Shown here piece after piece: positions 53,801 to 64,000 of a stretch of DNA of 64,000 nt. Source of the stretch: Branchiostoma floridae (taxonomy: Eukaryota > Chordata > Leptocardii > Amphioxiformes > Branchiostomatidae); the NCBI RefSeq assembly GCF_000003815.2, contig NC_049982.1, positions 19,699,883 to 19,763,882 on the forward strand, written 5' to 3'. Position 1 is the first letter of the stretch; every line of letters starts with the position of its first letter. A model generated the notes under the pieces. That model did no database searches. It was not told where the DNA came from and saw nothing but the letters and a program-made list of their open reading frames with translations. Both the position numbers and the translations under genes were made by a program.

Positions 53801-54250
53801 ATTCTGCAAATCAAGCCCTAATTTGAATAATCAACATACCATTACATTGGTCTTCAAAGTGACGTACAGGTCAAAATCTTCCCTTCTTGGCTTATCCTGT
53901 TTCAAAGTCTGCAACTGAACAAACACACACACACACCCTCACACACACACTTGCACATACACACACACACTCGCACATACACACACACTCGCACAAACAC
54001 ACAAACATACACACAATTACGAAGACGAAAACACGAACCTTCTTGGCAAAGGTGCGTGTCCGGGAGAGGAAATGGAGCTCGTAGCCCATGGCCTGTTCGC
54101 ATCAAAAGCGTCTTTCCGCCCAGATAAGGTTGACTCTTCCATGCTTCTACACGACAAAAAGTGGAGGTAATGGCTAAGTCCGAGGCAAAATATGACAACG
54201 GCTGCTCTCGCGACGTGCCTCGAACATTTTCGAAACCATAGTCTCGCCAT
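50872..54250 (-). CDS. Gal3ST-family galactose 3-O-sulfotransferase
   Basis: Two coding exons, 54039-54250 and 50872-52105, join in phase (AG|A gives Arg) to a 481-aa type II membrane protein. Residues about 13-33 (ARAAVVIFCLGLSHYLHFL) form the signal anchor; the catalytic part would face the Golgi lumen. The PAPS 5'-phosphosulfate loop is FIKVHKAASST (residues 87-97), close to the family TKTHKTASST, and the 3'-phosphate site is FVTILREPFKHFASAF (167-182). NVT and NTT are among the possible N-glycosylation sites. Members of this family transfer sulfate to C3 of galactose on glycolipids or glycoproteins; the exact acceptor cannot be told. A 5' UTR acceptor (ACACAG before GAAAAAC) lies just upstream of the ATG, so a non-coding first exon is likely. 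The exon 2 frame is also open upstream to an ATG at 52197, but that version lacks a matching start region. Confidence 0.85.
52312..52440. repeat. Degenerate TG-rich tract
   Basis: An imperfect run of TGTGTG, TGTATG and TGCATG in the intron of the sulfotransferase gene. It is low complexity only. Confidence 0.7.
53919..54017. repeat. CA microsatellite with CTCGCACA interruptions
   Basis: About 100 bp of ACACAC interrupted by CTCGCACA and CTTGCACA units, ending only some 20 bp from the donor of the first sulfotransferase exon. Read on the gene strand it is a GT-rich tract right after the splice donor. Confidence 0.9.
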
Positions 54251-54267
54251 TCTCAGTTGTTGTTTTT

Positions 54268-55029
54268 CCTGTGTAAGACAGAAGAGTGAAATAATGTAGA
54301 AACATGGGAGAAAATCATCTGTGCAGAGCGATACATTCTGAAACCACATTATTATCGGCGAGGAGGAGCGACTCATTTTATTGCCTATTTAAAAAAAAAA
54401 CTGTGACAGGCATTAATTGTTAGCAATTGTTTTTGGTGACACAGAGTAGCAAACATTGCCCAAAGTAGACTACATAACGGAAAGATGCTTACCTATAGAG
54501 TTGTGGTGACGAACATGTGGCTCTTCAAAATGTGGCTCTTAATTCAGTCTTTTCACACCCTTTTTCTTTATCCTACTTAACAAGACCCCCAGTTGTCCCT
54601 CAAAATAGGCAGGTATAACATGTAGACGTGGAGCCCTGCTCTATTATGATGTTCCTACACATCCGTGTATAGATCCTGTTCAAGATCAAAAGATCAGCAT
54701 TCAGTATCAATATGGAATGGACTCTGCTACATGCACATGCTAAATTCCTTGGATACTGTTCCTATTTGACTTTACTTCCGGTCATCCTTTGAGCTGAGCT
54801 AACCCTACGTCAATATCATCTGCGAAAAACCCGGCTAATCCCACTTAACTTTTTACTGTATGTAAATTGTATCTGTATTGTTGTATTGTGTGTGTTTTAT
54901 ATTAATTGTTCTTTTTGGCGACGCCTCAGGGGCTAGCCTAATCGTAAAGTGCGCTTCTGTTTGACAAGAATTCCCAACTGAATCTCGCAGACATGTCAGG
55001 AATTTTTGCGCAGTTCCATCATCCCTAGC
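54268..55029. other. Upstream flank of the sulfotransferase gene
   Basis: This should contain the promoter and a non-coding first exon of the minus-strand sulfotransferase gene. I could not place either. No coding sequence or clear mobile element is visible. Confidence 0.35.
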
Positions 55030-57110
55030 CTTTATATATAACTCGGGAATGGGTTGACGGATCTTCATGATATTTGGAATGTAGATAGCTTCAGAGATGC
55101 CTTACAGAATTAGCTGCTAATCATGCAAATCAGGGGCTAATTGATTAATGAAGACAGTTTATAAATACCATGCATTTCATACTAAAAATATGCCATATCT
55201 CAAAGAGAGAGAAATATTAGGCTCTCGGTTAAGTATATATCTCGAGAAGGGGTTGACGGATCAGAATTATTTTTTATATGTAACGTTAGATAACTTCGGA
55301 CATTCCTTCCATAAATAAGGGCTATTAATGCAAACCATTGAGGCTCATTTCCATAATTAATGTGTACAGTTTATCAAGCCACTGTATTTAATAATAGTAG
55401 GACACTTAAACATGACATATGAAAGTAGAAAACAGAAAAATATTGATAGACAAGGCTCCGAAAGGGCTTGTAGTTGGTTTAAATCGTACCTCACAGGTAG
55501 ACTGCAATGCACATGTGTCAACTCAGTCCTATCTGACACATCTTGCGTGACTTGTGGAGTTCCTCAGGGGTCCATTCTTGGACCCCTCCTTTTTATTGTA
55601 TATATCAACGACCTGCCAAACTGTTTACAGTCATGTAGAGTAGCTATGTACGCGGACGACACCATTGTGTACTTCTCCCATCGCAGCATACAGACAATTC
55701 AGGAGACCCTACAGAATGACTGCATCCGCCTCATGCACTGCATGGTTCGTCGCCAACAAACTATCCTTAAACCCTTCAAAATGCAAATCAATGTTGGTTG
55801 GGTCACAGAAGTCCAAAGCTACTGACCAGTCACTACATCTCCTTCTAGATGATACTGAACTGGAGCAGGTGGACACTTTTAAGTATTTAGGAGTTGTTAT
55901 AGACAAGGCCCTGCTGTGGAACTACCACTTTCTCCACATTAGCAAAAAGCTGTCTAAGATAATCGGCATCATGAAATGCCTAAAGCCATATCTGAACAGG
56001 CAAGCGCTATTGACAATTTATACTACACTATTCCTCCCACACTTTCAATATTGTAGCACCATATGGGACCAGGGAGGGAAGGGGGGCATTGACAAACTAC
56101 AAAAGTTGCAACACAGGGCGGGCAGGGTAGTGCTAGGTTGCGACCACCACACTCCAAGAGAGACCATTCTGAACACACTGGGCTGGACCCCTGTAGCGCA
56201 GCATCACAAGAGAAATAAGGCTGTCTTTATGTTCAAAGCACTCAACGGAATGTCTCCTCCACACATTTCCCAACTCTTCACCACATCTGCTGAAACACAC
56301 TCACACCACACCCGGCACAGTACACAGGGGGGGCTTCAACTACCTAAAACACGTCTACAATACAAGAAAAAGTCTCTCTCGTTCTCCGGCGCATCCCTGT
56401 GGAACTCGCTACCTCCACACTTAAGAGCAGCAGCATCCATCTCCACCTTCAAAACCATATACAAAACAGAATACCACATGGTCTAAAACGTAACTATTAT
56501 GTCTTTTCTTGTTTTGTTCACATTGGTATGCAAATCTCTATTCATTTCCATTTATTTCATTTTGATAATGATCTCGAGTTATATTATGCTTACGTTGTAT
56601 AATTGATTTGTTTTACTTTATCATTTGTATACCAAGTTGTGTTAATTTTCGTTAGCACTCGATATGTTACCATTTATGTTACTTGATATCGCTTTTATGT
56701 TGCATGTATGTTTCGGGGTTGCCCCCCAGGGAACTTTGAAAAACGCCTGCGATATGTATCCCTGGTTAAATAAAAATAAACAAACAAACATCAATTATGC
56801 AAATTGTTATCTAATTTATATGATTAATGAGAAAATGTTATTATAGTGTTAAATGACGAAAATTCCATTCTTGCGACATTTGGCAGCAGCGTGTATGTTA
56901 AGTTGAACATAAGCCATGGTAATTAGGGTCTCATTTACGTAATTTATGAGACAATGCTACAGTAGCTTTCTTTGGTAAGACTTCCTTACTTTGGACACAT
57001 TGTTATTTAGGTAGAGGAGATGATCAACTGATATCTTTTATGCAAATGAGGACCTCATTTGTATAATCAATGAGAAACATTTATAATAGGGCACTTGTCA
57101 CAAGAGATCG
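55030..57110. repeat. Divergent AT-rich tandem units, interrupted by a retrotransposon
   Basis: Two units of about 200 bp lie at roughly 55035-55235 and 55238-55400. Both contain GGGTTGACGGATC or GGGGTTGACGGATC followed by an ATGCAAA or GCAAAC segment, a GGGGCTAATT or GGCTCATTT segment and ATTAATG. After the inserted retrotransposon, similar phrases resume (ATGCAAATTGTTATC, GGTCTCATTTACG, ATGCAAATGAGGACCTCATTT, TAATCAATGAGAAA). They look like monomers of an old satellite or tandem element. No protein is coded in them. Confidence 0.55.
55425..56795 (+). mobile_element. 5'-truncated non-LTR retrotransposon (CR1/L2/jockey-like)
   Basis: The sequence encodes the C-terminal half of a reverse transcriptase. 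Visible motifs are WFKSYLTGR, CGVPQGSILGPLLF and the catalytic YADDT near 55646-55660, then FKYLGVVID and a long C-terminal tail to a stop near 56484. The endonuclease and the first half of the reverse transcriptase are missing. The frame shifts once near 55741-55745, so it is dead. It ends in an A-rich tail (AATAAAAATAAACAAACAAA) at about 56768-56790, as in non-LTR elements. It is a chromosomal retroelement copy. Confidence 0.85.
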
Positions 57111-57631
57111 CCTTTCTTGTTAACAGCAATGCCCTACAAACATTCACCATATAAATCAATCTTCATACATACAGCCATACATCAAGTTTGATCATAATTG
57201 ATTTGCCATGTATTATATCCATTGTTCAAGGACACTTGCAAAGGCACATTTTCTCCGTCTATTAAACAAAGCTACCGGTGTACAGTTACCGACGTCGACA
57301 TGAATTGTAATGTGCCCTGGCATTATTTGCATTGAATTAAGTTTCCTTTGTCATATAGATGCTCAGCTTATTCTTTTTACAATGATTCTAAGTGATTACA
57401 AGTGTCAGTTTGCAGGGGATGAAATCAGGAAATTTACTTGTTGTGGCCTAAGACAAAAATGTTCGTGAACGAAAACGAAAGGTTGAACATATCAATTAAT
57501 TTCGAATAAACTCCATATGTAGAACTAGTACAAGGATTGGAGTGAATTTATCTGCGCCCCAAAGTAATGCTTCAAACACCTAGGACGTGCCTTGTTTGTT
57601 TTAACAACATTGGATTTTCATTGGGACATAT

Positions 57632-58471
57632 TGTAGCAAGTCTGATTTTACGTTGGGCGGTCTAGGGGTCACGTGGTGAGAGCACGTGGCCATGGGCGCG
57701 CCCTGACGTCAGCTAGGCCACGCCCCGCAGCGCTCGCGTAAGCTCCGCCTCCAATTGACGTAATATACACCTTTCTCACGCGGCGGCCATGATAGATCGA
57801 AGAAGAGGTCAATGAGGCAAACAGACAAAACTTATTTCTAAAATCAGGTCCCATTTAGTTTTCCCCCAAACCACACAAATTTTCATGATATAAGATAGAA
57901 TAATAAATATCACAAGAAGTGTTATGCACCGAAAGATGTAGCAATTTAGAGTAGTGTAGACTGACCCCATAGTCCCTTAAGAGATGCAAAATAAAAACAT
58001 AATAATGCAAATTTCTTAACGAATTTGCAGCCATTCACTTATTGGTCGATTTCCTAATTGGCAGGCTACCATTGGTCGAACTGCTAATTATGATGGACAG
58101 CCTTTTGTTTGCCACATTGAACTCGTTTTAGATCTATCATGGCCGCCGCGTGAGAAAGGTGTATAAGGCGCGGTACGCGCTAGTTAGGCTAGAAGCAGAC
58201 TCAGAGGGACAAGGACAACCATATCTTCCGCCGCCGTAGTTACTTAGCCGGTTAGTTAGTATCATCCGTCACATCTGTCCAGGTATCTTATCTTGCATTA
58301 CTTGTATCCGTCATTTGTGTATGTATCATCGAGTCGTAGTATAAATAAAGATCACATCAAACTGTACACTGAACCCTGGTCCTTGGCTTCTTGTGAGAGT
58401 GTATAGCATAGACGCGTCATATTGACGTATAGATAAATACCCAAGTCCTACCACTAAGACCAAATGTTACA
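57632..58471 (+). mobile_element. Probable solo LTR with promoter, polyA signal and target duplication
   Basis: The ends are TGTAGCAAG and AATGTTACA, imperfect inverted termini of TG...CA type, flanked by the 4-bp direct repeat ATAT (57628-57631 and 58472-58475). Inside, in LTR order, come E-boxes CACGTG (57670-57675 and 57683-57688), a perfect CRE TGACGTCA (57704-57711), a TATA-like site split by an inserted element, a transcribed region and AATAAA within AAATAAAGATCACA near 58345. A U5-like tail follows. Removing the inserted 0.4-kb element leaves an LTR of about 440 bp. No internal retroviral-type coding region or primer site follows. The call rests on structure alone, so the family is unknown. 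Confidence 0.6.
57764..58165. mobile_element. 402-bp MITE with perfect 35-bp terminal inverted repeats
   Basis: Bases 57764-57798 are the exact reverse complement of 58131-58165. The repeat begins TATACACCTTTCTCACGCGG and continues with CGGCCATGATAGATC. The roughly 330-bp interior is AT-rich and non-coding. Because the outermost bases are TATA, the target duplication could be TA or TATA. The perfect ends imply a recent insertion. It lies inside the promoter of the surrounding LTR. Confidence 0.85.
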
Positions 58472-58706
58472 ATATGTAGGAAATTATCTGCTCTCTCACA
58501 CTACATGCCAGATTGAATGAGACGGAGAGGGAGCGGGTTTGGAAGAAGTTTTAATGGTGTTCACAAACATTGGAGACCACTTTGTGGGTGGGTGGGTGAA
58601 ACAGTGAAGCTAGTATTAAAGACTTCGTTGGCCGAATCGAGGACGGCTTGAGAACGCAGCCCGGACTGAGCGTGGCTGACCTCCCAGTGGAGGCTCCTGA
58701 TCCGAG

Positions 58707-61700
58707 TCACGTGAGGTCAGGGTTTTCATTGGGGCATATGTAGGACATCAGTAGGTTGATCTCATTGTCAACCACTCGCCTTGGGGGATGTATGTTGTGT
58801 CGGTACCACATGCTCATGGTCATTTCCCACACATCCAAAATGGTGACTTTGGAATTTCCCAGAATGCTCCTAATTTCCTGGTTTAGTTGGTCTAACAGCC
58901 AATCAGACTGCATAACCATATCCCTGTAGTCGCGCTGACTTCGTGTGTTACACGTCTTGATAATGACTTTGGTTCCAGGGTATCTTCTTTGTAGTTCGTC
59001 AATAGCGGACTTTATTTCAGCTAAGCGTAAGCGATAGACTTCAATGGGTTCTGCTGCAAAGTGCGCGCCCAAGCTCAGTACAATCACAAGGTGGGGACCC
59101 CCGATCATATCTTTTATCTCCACTGATACGCCTCTCTTTGTAAGGTTCTTGAATGTAAATTGTGCACTGCCTTGTTGTGGAACCGTGTGGAAACGAAATG
59201 AAATCTGAAATCCATGAAGACGATTGATGTTAGTGTACGGTCCCTTCATACGGTTACCAGGTCCCTGTTCCACAATTCCCCGCTGTACCAGGCGTTCGGC
59301 CCACTGACGGATGGTCGAGTCACCCAGAAAGTGAACCGTACGGTTAGCTAGACATGTCGAAATATTTTGTGCCCCAAAATGTTTTGCTCTGCACGTCAAT
59401 GAGTTCCACTGTCCATTACTCCAATATCCCTCTGATTGACCTCGTGCCATGCCTGGCCTACATGATGGTAAGGACGATATCGCTGAAAGAGGAAAGAATT
59501 AGACTCGTCAATGAGATCTAGTTCTACCATCAGGCAGCAAAAAATCATAGCTAACATACAAAATTTATTGTCCTAATTCATGCTTCAATCATAAAATTGC
59601 AACCATCCTTTCAACGGAGAATTTGGAGGAGTCCGAGTTTCCTGAGTCGAGTCTACAGTTAAAATCCATGGCTATTTCACAATCAAATGTTTATTACCTG
59701 CTCCAAACTGGGTGTATGGGGTCATAACGCATGGTCCTTTGCTATGACCACCGAATAAAACCATCGGGTAAGTGAAGCGAATAATTTGGCTTTATGAGGT
59801 GGTTATAGCAAAGGACGATGCGTTATCACACAACATACACAGATTATGCGGGTTATGAAACGTCATCACCGTAAAGCCTATCCGAACTGGACCATCTAAG
59901 AGATACCAATCGTGGACGGGGCAAGACTCGCTTTCACCGCAAACTCCCTTCCACATCAAACTCTCTTCTTCGGCAAACTCCCTTCCCCGGCACAAGAGAA
60001 CATAGCCAACATTGAAAATCGTGCATCTCTAGTTTTGACCGATCGATGTCCTGTGTATGTCTCATTATGACTACTCGACTTTATTATTCACCACTCCACT
60101 TGACATTTACTTTTCACCACTTGCGGCACTTCTATGATGTCATGGCGTCAAATCCCCACTTCCGATTGCTCGACGTTGTATGGCTATTTGGTAATGCTGT
60201 ATTACGCCTCACCTCTACTTTTAATCCTGTATAAAATAGTAAGCTGATCGGGAACATAATGCCCCTTACTTCAATACAAGGCTTTAGAGTGTGGCATGAA
60301 CACTTACCATCATTGTTCGGTTTAACAAGAACTGTTGCATTCCTGCAGAAGAGTATAGCCTTCCAGAATGGACTGAGAGAGATGGAATAATCGTTTGATT
60401 ATGAAGTGGTAGAAAAGAATACGGCCATTGTAAAACAAATTCTTTAACAGCGAAATGGGTACCTTGATCTATTATTGTGGTAGTCTGATATATGGCAAAC
60501 TTTTAGATAACGCATAGCGTTCGCCTAAGCTGAAGTGACAGTGGATCACGATCAGAGGGTTTGCATCACTTTTATGAGAAACTTGGAAAAGGTGTTAAGC
60601 CGTATGATATCCTACACCTGCGACGATATGTAACTTATTACATTCATATACAATGTATTCCAATTATTACATTTGTGTTTAATCATTTCAATTTAGATTA
60701 ACTTTCAATGATATAACATGTATATTGTAGAATAATTATTGTAACCATTTAGCATTAGATTCATAAAATGAATAATGTGCTGTCATAATGCAGAACAAAC
60801 TATGCATATTATGTTTGATTGACATTGGCACGGATTTGTCACTTCTAATTGGTCACTTGTCACCCTAGCAGCATGGCCTCTACTTGGGAATTCCGTTTCT
60901 ATCTCCAATAGCTGCATTACCTTTGAAAAAGTTTTCGCTGTTCAATTGACACCATCGCGTCGACTGCCTCATAGTATTTGGTTGACTGGCATCTAGTGAT
61001 TGCTTCGCATGGGACGTCTCTGGGCTTTTCACAGAACCACGTTCGACTTGTGTTTGGTGCTGAAAAGTCACACTGGTCGGTCAAAGACATGGATTGGTTG
61101 GCAAAAAAGGTGCATGATTTTTTTAATTTCTTTTCTCCATCCTGGAACCCACAATACCACTTCCTTTTGTTGGGAACTTTTCTAAACTGTTCCAAAAGTA
61201 GAACAGCTTCACTGACGTGGACGAGGAGTATTTCTGGAGTCACAGTCCCCGCGAAGCTTAGTACAAATGTGATGGTGTACACTCCGTTTCCGTGGTCCCG
61301 GATCCTACCTGCTGTGCTACCTTTTATACTGCTGTTCTTCAACACTGCTTGGAAGTAGTCACCTCCGTACAGTTTGCGCCTGCCTTTGCCGTCCCTAGCT
61401 ATGATTTCCATGTGTAGAATGTCCCCTACAGTATAAAAGGGCCTGGGGTTGACGATCTCGACAGTGGTGTGATTGGCACTGGTGACCCAGTCGAAGTTGA
61501 TACTGTTATTCTGAAGCCATTGTGCGTGTGTTTTGTATGACGTCATGTTGATAACCTGCATGGTATGTAAAGTGAATGTTGTCAGTTCCACCTCCTTCCC
61601 AGTACACATTTGCGTCGCTTAATCGGCATTTTGTGTGCTTAGTTGTCCTTTAAATCACGCTTAATAATGCGTGATGGAGTAAGTGAGTGAGTGAGTGAGT

Positions 61701-63622
61701 GAGTGAGTGGGTGTGTGAGTGAGTGAGTGAGTGAGTGAGTGTGAGTGAGTGAGTGTGTAGGTGTGTGAGTGAGTGAGTGAGTGAGTGTGAGTGAGTGAGT
61801 GTGAGTGAGTGAGTGAGTGGGTGTGTGAGTGGGTGTGTGAGTGAGTGAGTGGGTGTGTGAGTGAGTGAGTAAGTGAGTGAGTGAGTGAGTGAGTGGGTGA
61901 GTGGGTGTGTGAGTGAGTGAGTGAGTGAGTGTGAGTGGGTGAGTGGGTGTGTGAGTGAGTGAGTGAGTGAGTGAGTGAGTGAGTGAGTGAGTGAGTGAGT
62001 GAGTGAGTGAGTGAGTGAGTGAGTGAGTGGTCGACGTTATTAGGCTACATATTTCATGATGCGAAGTTGCGAATTGGAACGTCTTATTTACGCCACCCCA
62101 TTGTTTGTTCGCCCACGAAACGCATGAAGAACACTAAACATGTACCACCACAAGTAGAACCACAAGTTACGCTTTACTGTAACTTGACACACATTTTCTA
62201 GTCAGTACAAAACGTAATCCTTCTTTTAACAGCAGGCATGTCATTCAATATGCTTCCTAGCTAGCCGCAATATGGAAAGAGACAGTGTACAGACCTTGAA
62301 CTTCGGTTTCAGATTTTGAGACCCATGCACAAACCAAGGGTTTCTTATTCCATGTCTTCCGAGCCCTGTAATCCAATGGTTTTTGTTGATGCTCCCAAAT
62401 GCTGTGTCGACCTTCAGAGGAAAGTGTCAAATGTCATGGAGATAGCCAAATCCTTGCTACTGTTGCCAAATAAGTATACACAAAAAATCATGATGGAGAA
62501 TCTAGGAGGAATGGGTCTAGATAAGATATTTGCCCATCTTGGTGCACCACATGTATCTCCATTTAAGTTTAACCATATCATAACAAACAAGAGTTCGAAG
62601 ATTTCATATCTCCATGAAATATTATGATTATGACATATTTATGCAAATGACTTTCACATCTGCAAAATCTACGCTTGGCTATGTACACCTGCCTTTAACT
62701 AACTCACATAGGTCACAGTGTTGTGAAGTAGATCATTTACTGCATAGAAGAATTATTGCAATTTTGTATCAATTATGCAAATTAGGGACATGTTTGTATA
62801 ATTAGTATCTGCTAATCTTCCACCTGTGACAAACTACAGTTACATGTATTTTAGTCCTATAATGCAAACGCTGTGAATATTAATCGTCCTCATCGAATAT
62901 ACAGATGAAGTCATAATTTACACAATTTGCATTTTATTATGTACACATTTTGCCTAAGATACCTGCATACCAAAAACCATTGAAATACGCCTTTCCTTTG
63001 CTCCATTTTTCTCCTTTGAAGCTTTTTGCAAACAGTTCCAGAGCAAGCTGGTAGAGGGCCCAAACATGCACCACTTCTACCTTACATCACAAGCTATCTG
63101 TCACCAAAACACCAAAACCATATCACGTCCGGGTGAAAAGATACAAAAACGGAAGTTCTGCTGCAGTATCAAGGTTACATACTAAGGGGGACAAAAATCA
63201 ACTTTGACCTTCGTCATCACAATCCCTACCCACTTACCAAATATCATTACAATCCTTGCAGAGGGTCTTAAGTTATGTTGACCACACACAAACACACAAA
63301 CACAGACACGCCCAAAATGACATCTCCATTTTTTCATGGAGATAAAAAGTCAATCATAATAGATGAAATTTGACGATTACCACTTTCAATTTGACGCCAT
63401 GACTATAGCAGACCGAAACAATCTACCTTCCTTTTATACCAATCGGCACGCCATTCACTTCAACTAATTAGAAAGGTGAATGCAGTGGACTTAAGAGGGT
63501 AGTCATTCAGACATGTATGTCCTTTTAAGGTTACATACCTGAATATGGTACAGCACTAGTACTCCTATGAGTGTTAAAAAGATAACACCGACAAAACAGC
63601 GCTTGTCACCGCAAACAGCCAT
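58707..63622 (-). CDS. NXPE-family protein (neurexophilin-like and PC-esterase domains)
   Basis: Four coding exons, 63539-63622, 60921-61555, 60308-60342 and 58707-59482, join in phase to 509 aa (vertebrate NXPE3 is about 560). The first exon supplies a signal anchor (MAVCGDKRCFVGVIFLTLIG, then VLVLYH). The second codes the neurexophilin-like region, residues about 29-240, with VGDILHMEIIARDGKGRRKL and YGGDYF. The last exon codes the PC-esterase domain: the Ser motif FLGDSTIRQW (Ser307) and the C-terminal LDVWEM...RHNIHPP, where Asp468 and His483 fit the catalytic pair. The SGNH-like residues are thus present. The family is predicted to act as secretory-pathway acyl-transferring or esterase enzymes on glycans; recent work links NXPE1 to sialic acid O-acetylation. 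Substrate here is unknown. The junction of exons 1 and 2 is the least certain, since the intron is large and repeat-rich. Confidence 0.85.
61679..62030. repeat. GTGA minisatellite array, about 350 bp
   Basis: Dozens of GTGA units with GTGTGTGA and GGGT variants, becoming perfectly regular over the last 75 bp or so. It lies in the first intron of the NXPE gene, about 125 bp from exon 2. On the plus strand it is a dense run of GTGAGT; on the gene strand it reads ACTCAC. Confidence 0.95.
62595..63350. repeat. Putative element bounded by ATCTCCATGAAA inverted repeats
   Basis: TATCTCCATGAAA near 62608 has its complement TTTCATGGAGATA near 63333-63346. At the right end the same motif also forms a hairpin (ATCTCCAT, loop, ATGGAGAT) at about 63324-63346, after a CACACAAACACACAAACACA stretch. 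The interior holds ATGCAAAT-rich sequence like that at 55-57 kb. It lies in the NXPE first intron. The class is unknown. Confidence 0.4.
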
Positions 63623-64000
63623 ACTTCTGAAAAACATATGGAATTGAATTGGACAACAGATACAGCGCACAATGCCGACATGTTGCACGAATTACTACTA
63701 TTCGTTCTGTGGTCGGGCAGTACATTATACGTATTAGTAACACATGACAAACGTACAGATAGTGTACTCGACGAACACCCAGGGTGCACTCGGTATGGTA
63801 TACGTACATCATATCACATCAACTCTGGGTTGAAAAATTTGGAAGGCATGACTATATGTCTTCTTCTTGTCAGAGCTCCTTTAAGATAATCAGTAGTTGG
63901 TACATTTACCAGTTGATTAGTCATTTTGTAAATCTGGCATCGTCTGGATAATCTTCTGTCTTTATGTGACATACACTGCAGGTCTGTTTTAATTTCGGTG
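63623..64000. other. Upstream flank of the NXPE gene
   Basis: Sequence before the NXPE start codon, expected to hold its 5' UTR and promoter. No motif strong enough to call was seen, and the window ends here. Confidence 0.3.

Noticed and set aside
53892-54089. Open frames translating as repeated Thr-His or Val-Cys
   Set aside because: They are translations of the CA microsatellite.
58476-58706. Search for a primer-binding site and internal retroelement sequence after the LTR
   Set aside because: None was visible, which is why the element is called a solo LTR and not a full retrotransposon.

Overview
The window is animal nuclear DNA: intron-rich genes with GT-AG junctions, AT-rich spacers, many short inverted-repeat elements and three assembly gaps (N runs). 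The best guess is an invertebrate chordate such as amphioxus (Branchiostoma). The reason is that three genes here each correspond to a pair of vertebrate paralogues (EXOC6/EXOC6B, UBTD1/UBTD2, SLK/STK10), as expected before the vertebrate genome duplications. The species is inference. All gene models were assembled by hand from protein similarity, splice consensus and reading-phase bookkeeping; no transcript or database was consulted.

Layout. 1-14.3 kb, minus strand: a complete 23-exon exocyst subunit gene (Sec15, EXOC6/EXOC6B type; 807 aa) with a second, phase-compatible first exon. 14.3-15.6 kb: a short head-to-head spacer holding an AAGGAGGTT repeat cluster and a pasted 66-bp copy of a zinc-finger segment. 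15.6-23.3 kb, plus: a large zinc-finger protein with two homeodomain-like segments, coded by one 5.7-kb exon (1885 aa). 23.8-31.3 kb, plus: a three-exon UBTD2-like ubiquitin-domain gene (232 aa) with a long 3' UTR. 31.8-50.5 kb, plus: an 18-exon SLK/STK10-type Ste20 kinase with one frame-breaking base in exon 12. 50.9-54.3 kb, minus: a two-exon Gal3ST-type sulfotransferase. 55.0-57.1 kb: AT-rich tandem units interrupted by a truncated non-LTR retrotransposon. 57.6-58.5 kb: a probable solo LTR with a 0.4-kb inverted-repeat element inside its promoter. 58.7-63.6 kb, minus: a four-exon NXPE-family gene with a long GTGA array in its first intron.

The host genes do not form one pathway. Sec15 acts in vesicle tethering, the SLK-type kinase in cortical cytoskeleton control, UBTD in ubiquitin-linked regulation, and the sulfotransferase and NXPE protein in the secretory pathway. 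The EXOC6-UBTD-SLK linkage looks like an ancestral block whose descendants lie on human 10q23-q24 and 5q35. The most unusual signals are mobile-element and duplication structures: a family of inverted-repeat elements with shared CAGGGCTC ends but a different iterated 8-mer in each body, the MITE-in-LTR nest, and the orphan zinc-finger fragment flanked by direct repeats.
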